A stretch of 5,747 bases of DNA from Thiobacillus sp. (lineage in GTDB: Bacteria; Pseudomonadota; Gammaproteobacteria; Burkholderiales; Thiobacillaceae). The number at the start of each line of letters is the position of its first letter. Position 1 is the first letter of the stretch. A program made the position numbers and the translations under genes. Shown piece after piece: positions 5,582 to 5,747 of the stretch. The notes beneath the pieces are model-generated. The model was given only the letters and a program-made list of their open reading frames with translations, did not search any database and had not been told where the DNA came from. The stretch is from contig JADMKH010000025.1 in NCBI GenBank assembly GCA_018780025.1, positions 1-5,747 on the forward strand. Direction: 5' to 3'.

Positions 5582-5747
5582 GTGAAACCGTTACACGCAA
5601 GCCCATGGTTGTTCATCCTGTTGCTGTCGGCCTGCGCGACGCAACCGCCTACGGTGCCGCCTGCGCCTCAGCCCGTACCGGTCCCGACACCCGCCCCGAC
5701 GCCCACGCCCCAGCCTGTTCCGGCGCCTCTGCCTCCCCCTGCGCCCG
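5582..5747 (+). CDS. Proline-rich lipoprotein, N-terminal part (cut by window edge; possibly MltA-type)
   Basis: The frame from GTG 5582 to the window end gives 55 codons. It begins MKPLHASPWLFILLLSAC, a lipoprotein signal peptide with the lipobox LSAC and the lipidated Cys at residue 18. The next residue is Ala, not Asp, so sorting to the outer membrane is expected. After ATQ comes a linker with proline at nearly every second or third position (about 22-55), a flexible spacer usually placed between a lipid anchor and an enzymatic or binding domain; that domain is outside the window. GTG is the only plausible start after the in-frame stop at 5561, although no clear Shine-Dalgarno sequence precedes it. 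In betaproteobacteria I recall mltA (membrane-bound lytic murein transglycosylase A) near apaG-rpe-gph-trpE, so MltA is a reasonable guess, but no catalytic sequence is visible to confirm it. Confidence 0.8.
   Translation, partial: MKPLHASPWLFILLLSACATQPPTVPPAPQPVPVPTPAPTPTPQPVPAPLPPPAP

Overview
The window reads as a chromosomal segment from a moderately GC-rich Gram-negative bacterium, most likely a betaproteobacterium. This rests on gene order (rpe, gph and trpE-trpG-trpD in one direction, with apaG divergent from rpe), on protein motifs, and on a proline-rich lipoprotein starting at the right edge, which may be mltA. The lineage call is inferred from remembered synteny, not from a search. 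No mobile element, CRISPR array, rRNA or tRNA was recognised.

Left and centre (1-3973, minus strand): a five-gene run transcribed right to left. It holds rpe (ribulose-phosphate 3-epimerase), gph (phosphoglycolate phosphatase-type HAD hydrolase), trpE and trpG (the two subunits of anthranilate synthase) and the first 126 codons of trpD (anthranilate phosphoribosyltransferase), which leaves the window at base 1. trpE, trpG and trpD are packed tightly, with a 2-base gap and then a TGATG stop/start overlap, and so look co-translated. They make up the chorismate to phosphoribosyl-anthranilate part of tryptophan synthesis. rpe and gph serve the pentose phosphate/Calvin side and 2-phosphoglycolate disposal. 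The 94-base gph-trpE spacer has an attenuator-like look: a tiny reading frame with one Trp codon, a hairpin that begins on its stop codon and is followed by five T, and an 8-base inverted repeat that reaches the trpE Shine-Dalgarno sequence.

Middle (3974-4515): a short divergent intergenic region, then apaG on the plus strand with a GTG start. A strong unidirectional intrinsic terminator follows and serves the convergent minus-strand gene.

Right (4535-5747): a minus-strand gene for an exported single-domain rhodanese-like protein with an active-site cysteine and an EF-hand-like calcium loop; an AT-rich upstream region with an inverted repeat around TATATA; an unlisted 30-residue minus-strand membrane microprotein (5429-5521); and a plus-strand lipoprotein gene with an LSAC lipobox and a proline-rich linker, cut by the window edge.

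Most of the window is ordinary housekeeping sequence. The items that merit a second look are the trpE leader, the 30-residue membrane peptide, and the rhodanese/EF-hand protein placed in what otherwise looks like a conserved block. No clear new multi-gene system is visible.
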